Source: Corythucha ciliata
Lineage: Eukaryota > Arthropoda > Insecta > Hemiptera > Tingidae
Length of the DNA stretch: 64,000 nucleotides
Direction of reading: 5' to 3'
Assembly (NCBI GenBank): GCA_038030265.1
Contig: CM075941.1
Coordinates: 44,826,164 to 44,890,163 of the forward strand
Every line of letters starts with the position of its first letter. The stretch's first letter is position 1. The notes below the pieces were generated by a model, which had not been told where the DNA came from, did no database searches, and worked only from the letters and a program-made list of their open reading frames with translations. The translations under genes were made by a program, and so were the position numbers. Below are positions 10,845-21,646 of this stretch, piece by piece.

Positions 10845-11935
10845 GCACGCTAATTATTCACGTTCATAATTGTATAAATGGGGCTGTACTTCACTATCTT
10901 CAACGCGTTTTCCCGAAAATAAAGGCGATTCGCTACTTTAAAAAGGCTAAAATGGCAATTCACGCTCGAAAAATGACCAATTCGTTCCATAAAATGGCAA
11001 AACCGACGATCCGCGCTTTGAAAATGGCACAACTGACTATTTTGCACAAAAAAAAAAATTGTGAATCTGACGATTCGTGCCCCATCATAAATGGGTAAAC
11101 TATAACCGTTCGCACCGTAAAATCGACTTTAATGACGATATTCGTCCTCTGGAAATAGTCAAACAGACTATTCACGCCCTAAGAATGGCTCATATGGGAA
11201 TTCGCATCTTAGAAATGCTTAAAATGATGACTCGCACCTTGAAAATGACTTAAATGCATATATATGATCTAGAAATAGCCAAGTTGGCAATTCTCACCCC
11301 AAAATGGCAAAACTGGCGATGCGCGCTTCTAGACCGAAGTGACAAATTACAACCTGAAAATGGCAAACTGACCGTTCGGCCCTATAGGAATAGCTTGGCG
11401 GACTATTCGAGTGGCTCAAAATGGCAAATCTGACTATTTGCTTTCAACAATCTCAAGAAAATTTGTGGGTTACTGGTTAATCGCACTCAAAAAATGGCAA
11501 AAATGACTTTATGTGCCTTAAAAATAGCCAAAACTGACGATTCGCGATATGAAAATGTTTGAACAGACGATTTGTGCCCTGAAAGTTGCCATAACCGATC
11601 ATTCACGCTGTAAAAATGGCCAAATAAACCATTTCGCGTCATTGAAAATGACCAAACTGACGATTCGTGCCCTTAATTAACCAAAAACGCCTTAAAAATT
11701 TCGCTCTAAAATGGTGAAACCCGCGCTCTTTGTAAAACTTCAGGGATGATTCGTCCCTTTGAAAGTATGGTAGAACTGACTGATCAGACCCTAAAAGACG
11801 GCTGTTGGCCATACTGACAATTCACGCCCCCCCCCCCTGCCGAAAGTGGCTATAAATGGAAAAATTCGCGCCCTGACTAGCACCTAAATGACTATTCGCG
11901 CACTAAAAATAGTAAACTTAGTCACTGACGAGAAT
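10845..11935 (+). repeat. R4 minisatellite array (forward)
   Basis: About 35 degenerate 30-bp units such as AAAATGGCAA-AACCGACGAT-CCGCGCTTTG. Conserved parts are AAATGGC and CTGACGATTCGCGCC. A C9 run sits at about 11828. Confidence 0.85.
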
Positions 11936-11984
11936 TCGGGTTCCAGACTATATGGATTTTCTTAACCCCTCCACTCGGCGACTG

Positions 11985-12055
11985 TCAATTTCGCTCGAAC
12001 TGTCCATTTCGTCTTTGAAACTATCAATTTCGTCTTCGAAAACGAAGTGAGAACA
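11985..12055 (-). repeat. Short R5 stretch, reverse orientation
   Basis: Three units of AACTGTCAATTTCG and GAACTGTCCATTTCGTC, period about 21 bp. This is the reverse of the R5 array at 22.2-22.8 kb. It sits between R4 and R3 blocks. Confidence 0.6.
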
Positions 12056-12189
12056 GGGCAATTTCGCAGAAAGTATAGAAAATACGCTGATCACCATTGT
12101 CTCGAAGTCCTTTTAGGCGGCTAAAACTGAGAAGGCGAACTAATGTGCTGTTCTTGGGAATCTTGGGTCAAGCACGTGACTAAAATGCC

Positions 12190-13065
12190 CAAAAGTGGTG
12201 GTATAATCGTGGCAAAAATTGCGAAAAAGCGCTAATTCGAGATTTTTAGATGCAACTTACAGAATCTCAAATTGAGAAAAACGCTAATTCGGGGCCAAAC
12301 TTTAGAAAATGGCTAATTCACAGCTGAAATTAAGAAAAACCGCTAATTCACGAACATAAATGAGAAAAAGCTCTTAAAATCATGGCTAAAATTGAGAAAA
12401 ATAAGCTAAATTCACCGATAAAGTTGAGAAAAAGGAGTAGTTTGTTTGCTAAAATTACGAAAATGCCAATTCGTGACTAAATTGGAGAAAAATCGATAAT
12501 TCGCCTGTGAAATCAGACAAAGCGCTAATTCCGTGGACAAAGTGTTGTAAAATTCGGCGCTAAAATAACGAAAGCACTAATTCGCGCCTTCGTGAGCTCA
12601 TGTGAGAAAAAGCGCTAATTTATTTTGCTAAAAGTGAAAAAAAATCACTAATCCGTGGCTAAAAGCGGTAGGTAACTCACGGATAAAATTGGGGAAAATT
12701 GCGCTGTAGCGATTATAGCGGCTAAAATCAGGAAAATTCAGGCTGATTCGCGGCTATTAAAATGGAGAAAAATCGCTTACCGACGAATTTGAGAAGAAGA
12801 CGCTGAAGTGCGGAAAAAACTCTAAAATAGCGGTTAAAATGAAGAAAACGCCAATTCGTGGCTTCTCAAGGCCAATTTTGTGGCTGAAAATGAAAAGAAA
12901 AGAAAAACGTTAATCTGCGGCAAAATGAGGATAGAGCACTGATTGAAGGATACAAATTCAGGAAAAGCTCGAATTTTACGACTAACGACCATGGATTTTA
13001 CGAGAAAACAACGCTAATTCGCTGCTAAAATCAAGAGAAATTAATAATTAATCGTTAATTGTTCA
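12190..13065 (+). repeat. R3 minisatellite array (forward)
   Basis: Degenerate 30-bp units with GCTAATTCGCGGCTAAAATTG and GAGAAAAAGC cores. Register is often lost by small insertions or deletions. Confidence 0.85.
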
Positions 13066-13114
13066 ATCGATAGTGGGGGTGAAAGACTCACCCGAGGAGC
13101 GAGAAAACTAGCGA
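13066..13114. other. Strand-switch point between opposite R3 arrays
   Basis: Between forward R3 (ending near 13045) and reverse R3 (from about 13115) lie AGTGGGGGTGAAAGACTCACCC and CGAGAAAACTAGCGAGTTTTCTC. The second is a near-perfect hairpin (GAGAAAACT, AGTTTTCTC). The two arrays face each other across this point. Confidence 0.6.
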
Positions 13115-15490
13115 GTTTTCTCAAATGTATCCGTGAATTAGCGTTTTTTGTCAATTTCAGCTTTTTCTCAATTTTAGCCGTGAATCAGCACTTTCTTTCA
13201 CTTTTTTAGGCATGGAAATGAACGCATTTCTCAATTTTAGCCACGAATTATTTCTCAATTTTCAAGCGAAAATTTCCGCTTTTACTTAACTTTGGCCACG
13301 AGTTCGCGGATTTTCTCAACGTGATCCGCGAATTAGTGTTTTTCTCCATTTTAGCAGCGAATGAGCGCTTTATCTTAATTTTAAATGGGGGAATTAGCGG
13401 GTCTTCCTCGTTTTTAGCCACGTACTAGCAAGATTTCCCAAATGAACGAGCAATTAGCGTATTATTTTTTGTTCAATTTTAGCCGCGAATCATTCTCGTT
13501 TTAGCCGCGAAGTACCACCCCTTTACTCAATTTTAGCCGCGGATAATTTACCAGTTTTAGCCATGAAGTACCTCCTTTATTCAATTTTAGCCCCAACAAA
13601 TAGTTTTTTTTTTTTAATTTAACTGGAAATCAGTGCTTTTTGTCAACGGACGCGCTTTTGCGCATTTTCTTAATTTTAGGCGTCAAAAATGTATCCGCGT
13701 ATTATTGTATTTTCTCAATTTCAACCTAAAATTAGCGCTTTTTTTCTCAATTTCGGTCACGGGAAACCACAAATTGTCGCTTTTAGGCCTGATAAGCGAT
13801 TTATCGCTGCTTTGTCTCAATTTTATAGCTGTGAATGAGGAAGTAAAGCGCATTTTCCTAAGCAGGGTTTTCTACATTTTAACCACAAATTATAATGTTT
13901 TGTTCACCATACGCTATGGAATTTTCTCAGTTTTAGCCGCAAATTAGCGGTTTTTTGTACCTATAACAGTATAACCATAAATGGGCACCTTTTTTCAATT
14001 TTAACCTCAAAGTTGGCTTCAGAAGCAGCGAATTGGCGTGCCTATTTAAATTATGGTTGCAAATTGATTTTTTAAAAATTTTAGCCGCGAATTAGGTATT
14101 TTACACAATTTAACCAGCGAATTAGCGCTTTTTCTTAATTTTAGCAGCGTTTTTAACTCATGAATTAGCGAATTTTCTCAATCGTAGCCAGGAATTGGCG
14201 TTTGCCGCAATTTTAACTGAAAATTAACGATTTCTTCCATTTTTAGCAGCGATTATTAGCACTTTTTCTCAATTTAGGCTGAAAATTAGCCTTTTTCATA
14301 ATTTTAGCAAGGCTATAATTATTTTTTTGGTCAATATTAGCCGCAAATTAGCATTTTTTTCACATTTTAGCACCCCATTAGCAGTTTTGTATTACTTTCA
14401 GATTAGCGTTCCAGTCGCGAATCAGCTGCGTTTTTGTACATTGTACTCTCACATATGTATTTTTGTTTCTTCGATTTTTGTTGTGGATTAGCGTTTTTGT
14501 TTCCATTTTTAGATCGAACGGAAGTTATGTATTAGCGTCTTTTCAAGACTGCAGCCGCGATATAGTCATTTCCCTCAATTTTAGCCGCGGGTTAGCGTTT
14601 GTTCTCGAATTTAGCAGCACAATAGCGTTTCTAGCCCTTGCTTTAGAGTTTTGTCTCTATTTTAGCCACAATTTGGGATTTTCGCTGAGTTTAGCCGTAG
14701 ATTAGCTTTTTTTCCCAGTGCGAATAAGCACTTGTTCTCAATTTGAGCTGAAAATTATAGTTTTCTTGACTTCAGCTGCGCTAATTAGTGTTTTTTTCAA
14801 TTTTAGCCACGTTGTTTTTCAGATGTTTGTCCCTGTTCAGCTATTTCTTTTACTTCCTGCTATGGAATATAGCGCTGTTTTCAGTTTGAGCCTTGACACT
14901 TTTAGAAGCTACGGATTTGAGTCTTCTCAAAAATTCTTAATTTGTATCCGATTCTAGTGGTTTTAAGAATTTGCAGGGATTGTTCTCAATTACGGCTGTG
15001 AAATAGCGTTTTCTGCTAATTTTGCAGCGAATTAGCATCTATTTTTTTAAAAAATGCAATTTCAGTTGTGAATTTGTCATTTTTACCAAATTTTAACCCT
15101 AATTAGCGTTGTTTTTGGCGATATTAGCCACGATTTTGTTTTTCACTCAAGCCTTAAATTAGTATAGCGTGTTTTTCTCAATTTTAGCCACGTACTTAGC
15201 CCAAAAACAACTCTTTTGCGTTGATTTCTACATTTTTTTTGTAGAATGACCTCTATACACCGTGAATCAGCGTTTTTGATCCGGAAGTTGCATCGTGAGA
15301 CCATGAATCAGCGCTTTCTCGCGGTTATAAGCACAAGTATTAGCGATTTTTCCAAAGTTATTGCTGCGTCAACAAAGTTGAAAATTGCCGATGAGCACAT
15401 TTAAGGCGCTCAAGGACCTAACGAAACGGGAAACGGTGTATTTTCTCTATTTTAGCCGCGAATTGTTCTCAAGTTGGCGCGAATGTTCAC
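13115..15490 (-). repeat. R3 minisatellite array (reverse), longest in window
   Basis: About 75 degenerate units of the form TTTTTCTCAATTTTAGCCGCGAATTAGCG read on the plus strand, the reverse complement of forward R3. The open frames in it (for example 13633-13947 and 14463-14957) are low-complexity translations of the repeat and are not genes. Confidence 0.9.
13564..13846 (+). repeat. Inverted repeat arm 1 within R3
   Basis: This block is the near reverse complement of 20215-20500. Matching landmarks are GAAGTACC, AACAAATAG, GTCAACGGACG, AAAATGTATCCGCG, GTTATTGTAT-like, GGGAAACCACAAATTG, CGATTTATCGCTGCTTTGTC and GAATGAGGAAGTAA. The arms are 6.4 kb apart and share far more than the generic R3 consensus, so they are copies of one segment. 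Confidence 0.8.
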
Positions 15491-15683
15491 AATTTGAGCC
15501 ACCAGAAGCGCTCTTCGAATATTCAGGCCACGTTCTTTGCTGATATTATCACTTGCTACGATAAATTCTACAGGTCGGATAGACTGCAATTCTTAGAAAG
15601 GAGCCAAATCGCTGTCCAACCGTCCAAACATACCTACATCCATGAATATTGAGCCCAAAAATCCTCATTTTCTCGTCTGTTAG

Positions 15684-15731
15684 GAGGCCCGGGGCGGTCC
15701 GCCCCCTCGCTTCCTCCTCGGTACGCTACTG
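15684..15731 (-). mobile_element. GC-rich transposon end, CAGTAGCGTACC type
   Basis: GGCCCGGGGCGGTCCGCCCC followed by CTTCCTCCTCGGTACGCTACTG. Read in reverse it starts CAGTAGCGTACCGAGG. A related end, CAGTAGTGTACCGATGTACG in reverse, occurs at 42616-42642 and 55905-55935. hAT-like by its CAG end, as an inference. Confidence 0.45.
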
Positions 15732-15739
15732 GGCTACAT

Positions 15740-18230
15740 CTCCACAAAATTGCCAGTTTGCAATTGTTTTTTGTGGACTCAGATTGTTGATCACTTTTTT
15801 TGTTGGAAATTTGTGTACTAGAGAGCCCCTACAGAGAGAGGGGACAGAGTCAGAGGGTCCTTCTTTCCAAGAGAAAAATTTTTTTCACCGTAAGTATTAT
15901 TCCTTAATTGTTCTTTCACAGCTCATCCATTGCTCTTCCTTATTCGTTCCAATGAATTTAGTGATTAATTCAAACCCCTAATAACTTAAAAGGGGTAGGA
16001 AACGTGAGTTCGGGTTGCACTACCATCGTATTGGACCTACACGGGAGAGGGTTCCCTTAATGGATCCATTAAAAGCGTCTCCCCAAAGAACGGAAATCCT
16101 CGCCATTAAAATGCGTGAATTGCGGGAAAAAACTTTTCGAGTTTTAATTCGTGATAATTGAGACTTATTATTTATCGCGACTGTACGAAAAGGGAAGAAA
16201 GTCATATCTTCAGGTTTCATTGGGTGCGGAAAAGTCTTAGAATCCACGGATGGTAAATTAGTTTGTTGAAACGCAATATTTAAAAAAAGAAGGAAGGGGT
16301 CGAGATCATTTGTAAAATATCTTGCGTAAAAGTAAGAACAAGCTTGGGCAGATTGTTTGATTAAAGAATTTTCTCCCTTTTAAAGGAAATTTTCTTCCCT
16401 TTACTCATTTTCCTCTCTGCTAGGTGATTCATGGAGATAAATTAACTCTTTCTTTCTCATCAAATATCATGTTTCAGAGTTTTTTCTCTCAACCCCGCCC
16501 CCTCCACCGCCGAAAAAAAGTTGAAGTAAAGACGGATTGAGCTAGTTGATCGCCCCCTTTTACTTCATCGTTGTTCCACAGGCACTCACACACTTGGGTC
16601 CTTTAATGTTTCATTAGACGCCTAATGTGTCTGAAACTTTGATACACTTTGAAGATTACACTTTTCTCTTCTCTCGACGTCTGGTATAACTCGATTATTT
16701 CGTCAAGCACTCCAACGAGCAATTCGATTGAAGGACTTCCCTCCCCTCCTGCGTCCTTTGACACTCAGCGCAATTTTGTGCTTGACACGTTGTAGTTGAT
16801 AGGTGAAGCTCGTCCCCCACCCGCTTCGGCGGTCCTTGGAAGACGGCTCCCTAAAACGTCATGTGGAGAGTGAAGTTCACTGGTATTTAATATAAAAAGC
16901 GGAGGGATTTAGAGAATGCGATTTTGACCCTTCTGTTCTTTTTTTGGGTATATAAAAAGCGTATAGCGTTAATATTGCCGGCAATAATAAAGATGAAAAA
17001 TGTTCGGGCTTTGTTAGTCACGCGTCGATAATAGTCATCTAAAAAGGGGCCCGCAACCTCCCCTCCCCTCCTCCTCATGGAAAGAGACAACAAGCCCCGC
17101 CTCTGTTTACTACAAGCGGCTAATTGGAATCGCTTCACTTAATACCAAAACTCACATTTCTGCTAATAGCCCATCTCTCTCTTAAGGGCTGTACACCGAA
17201 CAAGGCCTTTGTCTAACGACTCGCACTCACAGAATTACCCTACCCCCACCACACCCCTCCAGCCATTAAACCATCCAGAAACTCTAAACGGGATTACGGT
17301 ACTAAGCCTCTTGACCCCCCCTCCACCACCAATCTACCCTTCACCAAGCGTTATCAAAATGTTCTCGAGGCTATATTCCACGTTTTAAACTTGACCACAA
17401 GAAACCCAAGTCCTTTTTAACTTTGTTCAACTCTCCAAGAGCCCTTAATTCCATTTATTTTAATCTTGAGGACATAGTCTGAAAAGACAACTTACTCAAG
17501 ACTTTATTCCCTCCCCCCCCCTTACCGACCTAATCCAATCGGAAAAAGACACAGAAGGGTGAAGTCTCGTAAAATATATCTTTAAAGGAAAACTGTTACG
17601 AGCAAAATAAAGAAAGTAGTGCTTGGTGAGGGGGGGGGGGATAGAAGGACCCAAAAATAATAACCGGGAGAGTCACTCGCATCTGCTTCTAATGTGTTGG
17701 TTTAGTGGTATATCGGTATATACCAAACCGAAAAGACATATAATACTGATTTATTAGTTCCAGCCCCTCCTCTTTTTTTTTTTTTTTTTTCCTTTTTCTC
17801 CTTGAGACGCTCGCTGGCTAGCTCCCACTCCTGGATCACGTTTTTGATTCTATAAATAGGAGAACGTGCTGTGGACGGAGGAGGGTTGAAAAATCGTTTG
17901 TATTTTCCTCTTCAGCGGGGATTTTCCTTTCTCGCCCCCCACACGAGTTTTTTTTTACTTTCTCACACACACACACTCTCTCTCTCTCTTCAATACAAGC
18001 CTCAGAGGTAAGTCCGGAAGATTGGTACGAAATGGTCGTGGAATGGTGGGAAGGGAGGGGGATTGAGGTGAGATTGGAGAAGAAACTGAAAGGCAAAAGC
18101 CTTTTGTGTATAGACTCCGCGGGGCACAAAAATGCAAACAAGAATGAACGGGAAAAGGATGACTTGTATATGAATTTTCACGGCGCTTCGCAGGGCCTGT
18201 AAGCATAATTTTAAATTTTAAAAAGACGGC
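15740..18230. other. Low-repeat island, no gene recognised
   Basis: This is the longest non-array stretch in the first third. It has a T18-type run near 17774, a CA then CT microsatellite at about 17965-17992, and G/C runs at about 17512 and 17631. No open frame reads like a known protein. It could be intron or intergenic DNA. Confidence 0.45.
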
Positions 18231-18239
18231 AAGACTGGT

Positions 18240-18440
18240 TAAAATGGTGAAAAGGCGTTAATTCGTGGCAAAAAAAAGGTAATTCTCGGGTAAAATTAAG
18301 ACGAATCACCAATCACGCGGCTGAAATTGAGAAAACCCGTTAATTCGCTGCTAAAATTGAGAGAACGTGCTAATCCTCTGCTAAAACCAAAGGATTGTGT
18401 GTGGAAAAAGTGCTAATTTACAGTTAAAATTAAGCATATA
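18240..18440 (+). repeat. R3 array (forward), short
   Basis: About six diverged units (GCGGCTGAAATTGAGAAAAC, CGCTGCTAAAATTGAG). The mariner-like element starting at 18531 probably inserted into this R3 block, which resumes at 19470. Confidence 0.7.
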
Positions 18441-18530
18441 AGTAAAAATTTATAAATTCCTGTAATTGTGAAGTTAGTAAAAATAAAATTAGTGTTTATA
18501 ACACTACGTGAAAAATATAGTTCTTGTATA

Positions 18531-19162
18531 TACAGGGTGGTCGGTTTTGAGTAGCAAAAAAAAAAAAAAAAAAAAAAATGGGTAATAGTACACCAAAAAT
18601 GGGATGAAAAAGTCCTATTCGGATAGTGGCCTATCTCTTTTTGTTTTCGAGTAATAATTTTTTTAGTGATTTTTAGGCGCAACTGTATTTTTCGCCGAAA
18701 AACTGTTATTTCTCAGCTTCTACTTCACTTTTTTCCAAAAGTTATGGCAGTTTCGTAATCTACGGAAAATGTTCTACGGGATGAACGCAAAATCAATATT
18801 CTAAATAGTCAAAAACGCCTAAAAACGTAACGTTGCGTTAATGCAAAAAAAAACGAAGAATTTGACTTCACAAAACAATTTACTGTGCCACCAAAAATAG
18901 CTTCACACGTTGTCAAACGACATAAAAACTTCTCCGTTTTCCCAGCTTTCCAACGGTTTACTCGAAAGTGGAATTATCTCCCTCCTTTGACGAGAAAATT
19001 CGAAAAGAAGCGAAAAAGTCATACATTTTGTGCTAAAACAGGTGCGAAAATTCGTTTGTTTGGCTATCTTTCTTGAGAAATCCAAGCGCTGGCACAGTAA
19101 AAGTTAAAATGTATTGCATTTGAAGAATAAACAACAAACAAACAAATTAATAAAATGGACGA
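18531..19162 (+). mobile_element. Mariner-like element, 5' terminal region
   Basis: It starts TACAGGGTGGTCGGTTTTG, preceded by TATA as expected for a TA target, and lies inside R3 sequence. An A-run follows at about 18556-18579. The remainder is AT-rich leader sequence to an ATGGAC at 19154. The TACAGGGTG start matches the opposite-facing element end at 28763 (TACAGGGTGTTTC). No matching 3' terminus was found downstream, so the element is incomplete. Confidence 0.55.
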
Positions 19163-19209
19163 AGAGGTGTGCGAATTTAGGGCGTCTGCTGGTTTTTTAT
19201 GGGGGCTGG
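19163..19209 (+). repeat. Perfect 47-bp inverted repeat, left arm
   Basis: It begins AGAGGTGTGCGAATTTAGGG and ends TATGGGGGCTGG. It is identical over all 47 bases to the reverse complement of 19364-19410. The stretch GGTTTTTTATGGGGGCTGG-AAAATAAC on the minus side of the right arm recalls the DFFLWG-coding part of mariner transposases, so the arms may derive from the same transposon (inference). Confidence 0.9.
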
Positions 19210-19363
19210 GCTGGGATCGTCGGAGAGACCGAACGGCCCAAATTTCTTCGAAGGAATGGGGCAAGGCTATCTGCATTTCCTGCAAGTCGAATTGCCACGT
19301 CTTCTTGACGGAATGGACCCAGAGCTGAGGGAACAAATTATTTTCCAGCAAGACGGTTATTTT
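19210..19363 (+). pseudogene. Mariner-like transposase fragment with FQQDG motif
   Basis: The plus-strand frame from 19235 reads GPNFFEG, YLHFLQVELPRLLDGM, PELREQIIFQQDG. This is the catalytic-core segment of Tc1/mariner-like transposases around the second catalytic aspartate (FQQDG, aspartate codon at 19352). The usual APAH continuation is replaced by YFPAP where the right inverted arm begins. Only about 43 residues remain, so it is inactive. Its flanking by a perfect inverted repeat is unusual. Confidence 0.75.
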
Positions 19364-19410
19364 CCAGCCCCCATAAAAAACCAGCAGACGCCCTAAATTC
19401 GCACACCTCT
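19364..19410 (-). repeat. Perfect 47-bp inverted repeat, right arm
   Basis: Exact reverse complement of 19163-19209, beginning CCAGCCCCCATAAAAAACC. It cuts the transposase reading frame directly after FQQDG. Confidence 0.9.
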
Positions 19411-19469
19411 GGAATGAATGGAAACAAATGGACGAAAGGAAACAATTTGAGATTTTTGCTTCTAAAGCA

Positions 19470-19740
19470 CTCATTTGCCGCTAAAATTAAGAAAAATACA
19501 CCAATTCTTAAGGCAACCTTCACGGCAGCGTATCAGAAGGAAACTTCGGCGCTAAAATAGAGAGCATACACTAACCACAAGATTCTTTAGGCCCTTAATA
19601 GTAAGTTAAAATTAAAAGGGCGAATGTGCTAATCTTTAGGGCAAGCACCATGGCAAAACAAGTGGAAAAAGCTTTTATATTCGCTAAAAATGGAGAAAAA
19701 CGCTAATTCGCAGTCATAATTGAGAAAAAGCACTAATGAG
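19470..19740 (+). repeat. R3 array (forward), short
   Basis: Diverged units such as GCCGCTAAAATTAAGAAAAA and CGCTAATTCGCAGTCATAATT. It probably continues the R3 block interrupted by the mariner-like element. Confidence 0.65.
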
Positions 19741-19744
19741 GAAG

Positions 19745-20214
19745 TATCACATTTTCCAAAGTCATGCCGTCGTGATAGCTTGGTTTCCAAAACTCATGAA
19801 AACACGATCCGTTCAAAGAAATTGATGCCTTATATTTTTTAAATTAATTTTTAAAACTATTGGGTTGCAGGGCCCAGTTGAAATAGGCTAGATAGACTGA
19901 TGACGTAATAACAGCATTCGGATAACAATCACAATAGCTTCCCACAAATCAAACAATAAGACTTAGGATAAATGGGAGGGGCAAGAAGGGGGAAAACATG
20001 ATAACAGCCACGATGCGGAGGGTTGGGCGGGGTCACAACGCCTTAACTACGTCACGAGTCACAGACCAAGGTAACAAAAAAAAAAACAATTGGCAAGTTT
20101 TATTATTTCACTTGAATTGAAATCGATCATTTACGCACTAATATTTAATTCCTCGTCATATTTAGCCCTTTTCTTTCGAAAAAAAATTGTTTTCAGCGAT
20201 TTTTATTTTTTAAG
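19745..20214. other. Non-array segment between R3 blocks
   Basis: No gene is seen. It is bounded by TGAGGAAGTA (19737) and TACTTCCTCA (20216), an inverted 10-bp pair, so it could be an insertion into R3. It has moderate GC (ATGACGTAAT, CACGATGCGGAGGG) compared with its surroundings. Confidence 0.4.
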
Positions 20215-20500
20215 TTACTTCCTCATTCACAGCTATAAAATTGAGACAAAGCAGCGATAAATCGCGTATCAGGCTCAAAAGCGTCAATTTGTGGTTTCCC
20301 GCAACCGAAATTGAGAAAAAAAAGCGTTAATTTTAGGTTGAAATTGAGAAAATGCGATAATATGCGGATACATTTTTGACGACTAAAATTAAGAACATGC
20401 GCAAACTCACGTCCGTTGATAAAAGGCACTGATTTCCGCTAAATTAAAAAAAAAAAATTGTTGGGGGCTAAAATTGAATAAAGGCGGTACTTCATGGATA
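20215..20500 (-). repeat. Inverted repeat arm 2 within R3
   Basis: Near reverse complement of 13564-13846, starting TTACTTCCTCATTCACAGC and ending GGCGGTACTTCATGG. Its flanks no longer match those of arm 1. Confidence 0.8.
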
Positions 20501-20930
20501 AATCCCTGCCTGTTTTCGTAAGATTGAGGCTTAGGACCCCTTAAAAACTACCAGACCAAAAAATAAAAACAAAAAAACGCTAGTTCGTGGGTCTGTTTCA
20601 GAAAATTCGCTAATTCCGGGGTCAATTTGAGAAAATCCGTTAATCAGCTGCCGTAGGACTGAGATAAACCACTAATATTCCCGCCCAGAAATGATAAAAT
20701 GGGTTAATTCGCGGATAAAGTTGACGAGAAGTGATCATTCGCCGCTAAAATTGAGAAAACCGATAAATCGTGTATCGATTTGATAAAATCCGCTAATTTC
20801 ACGGCTAAAATGCAGGAAACGCGGTAATTCGTGGCACAAATTGAGAAAAATTGCTAATTCGCGGCTGAAATTGAAAAATAGCGCTAATTCGTGGCCAAAA
20901 TGGGAGAAAAAGCGCTTGTGTAATCAGGCC
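20500..20930 (+). repeat. R3 array (forward) with higher-order repeat copy 1
   Basis: 30-bp units; clear spacing is seen from TAATTCGCGGC (20860) to TAATTCGTGGC. The block 20590-20925 recurs at 24270-24570 and 24600-24812. Shared landmarks are GGACTGAGA, CTAATATTCC, AAATGATA, CGATAAATCG, CGCTAATTTCAC and AGGAAACGCGGTAATTC. It is a higher-order repeat of about 330 bp. Confidence 0.8.
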
Positions 20931-20934
20931 CGGA

Positions 20935-21000
20935 TCTACGTCGGATGTTCGGGGGGGGGGGGGGCTACTTTTTGGTGCCCCGTATTTTTATTCCCTCCCC
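20935..21000 (+). mobile_element. CAGGCCCGGATCTA-type element with long G run
   Basis: It begins CAGGCCCGGATCTACG and has a run of about 14 G, then CTACTTTTTGGTGCCCC. Related copies are at 24148-24223 (inverted) and 39368-39440. It interrupts the R3 array. hAT-like by its end only. Confidence 0.5.
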
Positions 21001-21029
21001 ACTCCCTTTCCTACCACATCAATGTAGAA

Positions 21030-21640
21030 TTGGGATGTAAGTTATACCATGTTTCAATAGAAAGAACCATTTTCGGATCAAGACGAAACGAAAAACGAAG
21101 CAAACCTGTGGCCATCGAGGACTGGTCCAATACAGAACTAGCCACGCTTTGTGCCATTTCCAGGCCGTTGGTCAAATTGGGGGCAGTGGGAGGAATGTAA
21201 GACCACGTCTATCGGCTCTGCTGGAGGTAGCTCTGGTATCACAGTTATGTTGGGGTGGGTATCAGGGTACGCTGGTATTCCAGGGTTTGAGAAAGCAGAC
21301 GAACCGGAAGACTGAGTAGGTATGTCAGTGCCGAACCCCGCATGTGGGCGTTAACGAACGCCAATGCGCGCTTGGATGCAGTGGCACGCAAATGCTGCTA
21401 CAAGGCTGCTGGAATTGAAGACAATCAAAAGAAAAGATAGAAAGATGTACGACGACAACACAATAAAGTGGCTGTTGGAATTAGGAAGGAAACATACCAA
21501 AGATTAGTGTAGGAGTGTTAGAGGGCACCAAGAGCGCCGACATCCAAGGTGTAGCAGCCGCTAATCCTCTCTTGAGGGTGGGTGGCCCGTGATCGAAAAG
21601 GTGATAAATGACATTGAAGTCAAAGTTCCACTTTGAAACT
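21030..21640 (-). other. Unassigned balanced-composition segment, possible gene or transposon remnant
   Basis: It differs from the AT-rich arrays around it. On the minus strand 21360-21150 is open for about 65 codons and reads GFGTDIPTQSSGSSAFSNPG, IPAYPDTHPNITVIPELPPA, ending before a stop; it is proline- and serine-rich with no domain I recognise. Just upstream on that strand, GTATGTTTCC (about 21500) and TTTGATTGTCTTCAATTCCAG (ending about 21413) look like splice donor and acceptor for a small intron, but the joined frame meets a stop. Function is unknown. Confidence 0.25.
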
Positions 21641-21646
21641 TTCTAA

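Noticed and set aside
13633..14957. Long open frames in the reversed R3 array as membrane-protein genes
   Set aside because: They are phenylalanine- and leucine-rich translations of TTTTTCTCAATTTTAGC units. A 30-bp period keeps a frame open by arithmetic, and related frames recur wherever R3 occurs.
16020..16247. 75-codon minus frame in the 16-kb island
   Set aside because: No domain, no splice context that I could support, and length within chance expectation for this composition.
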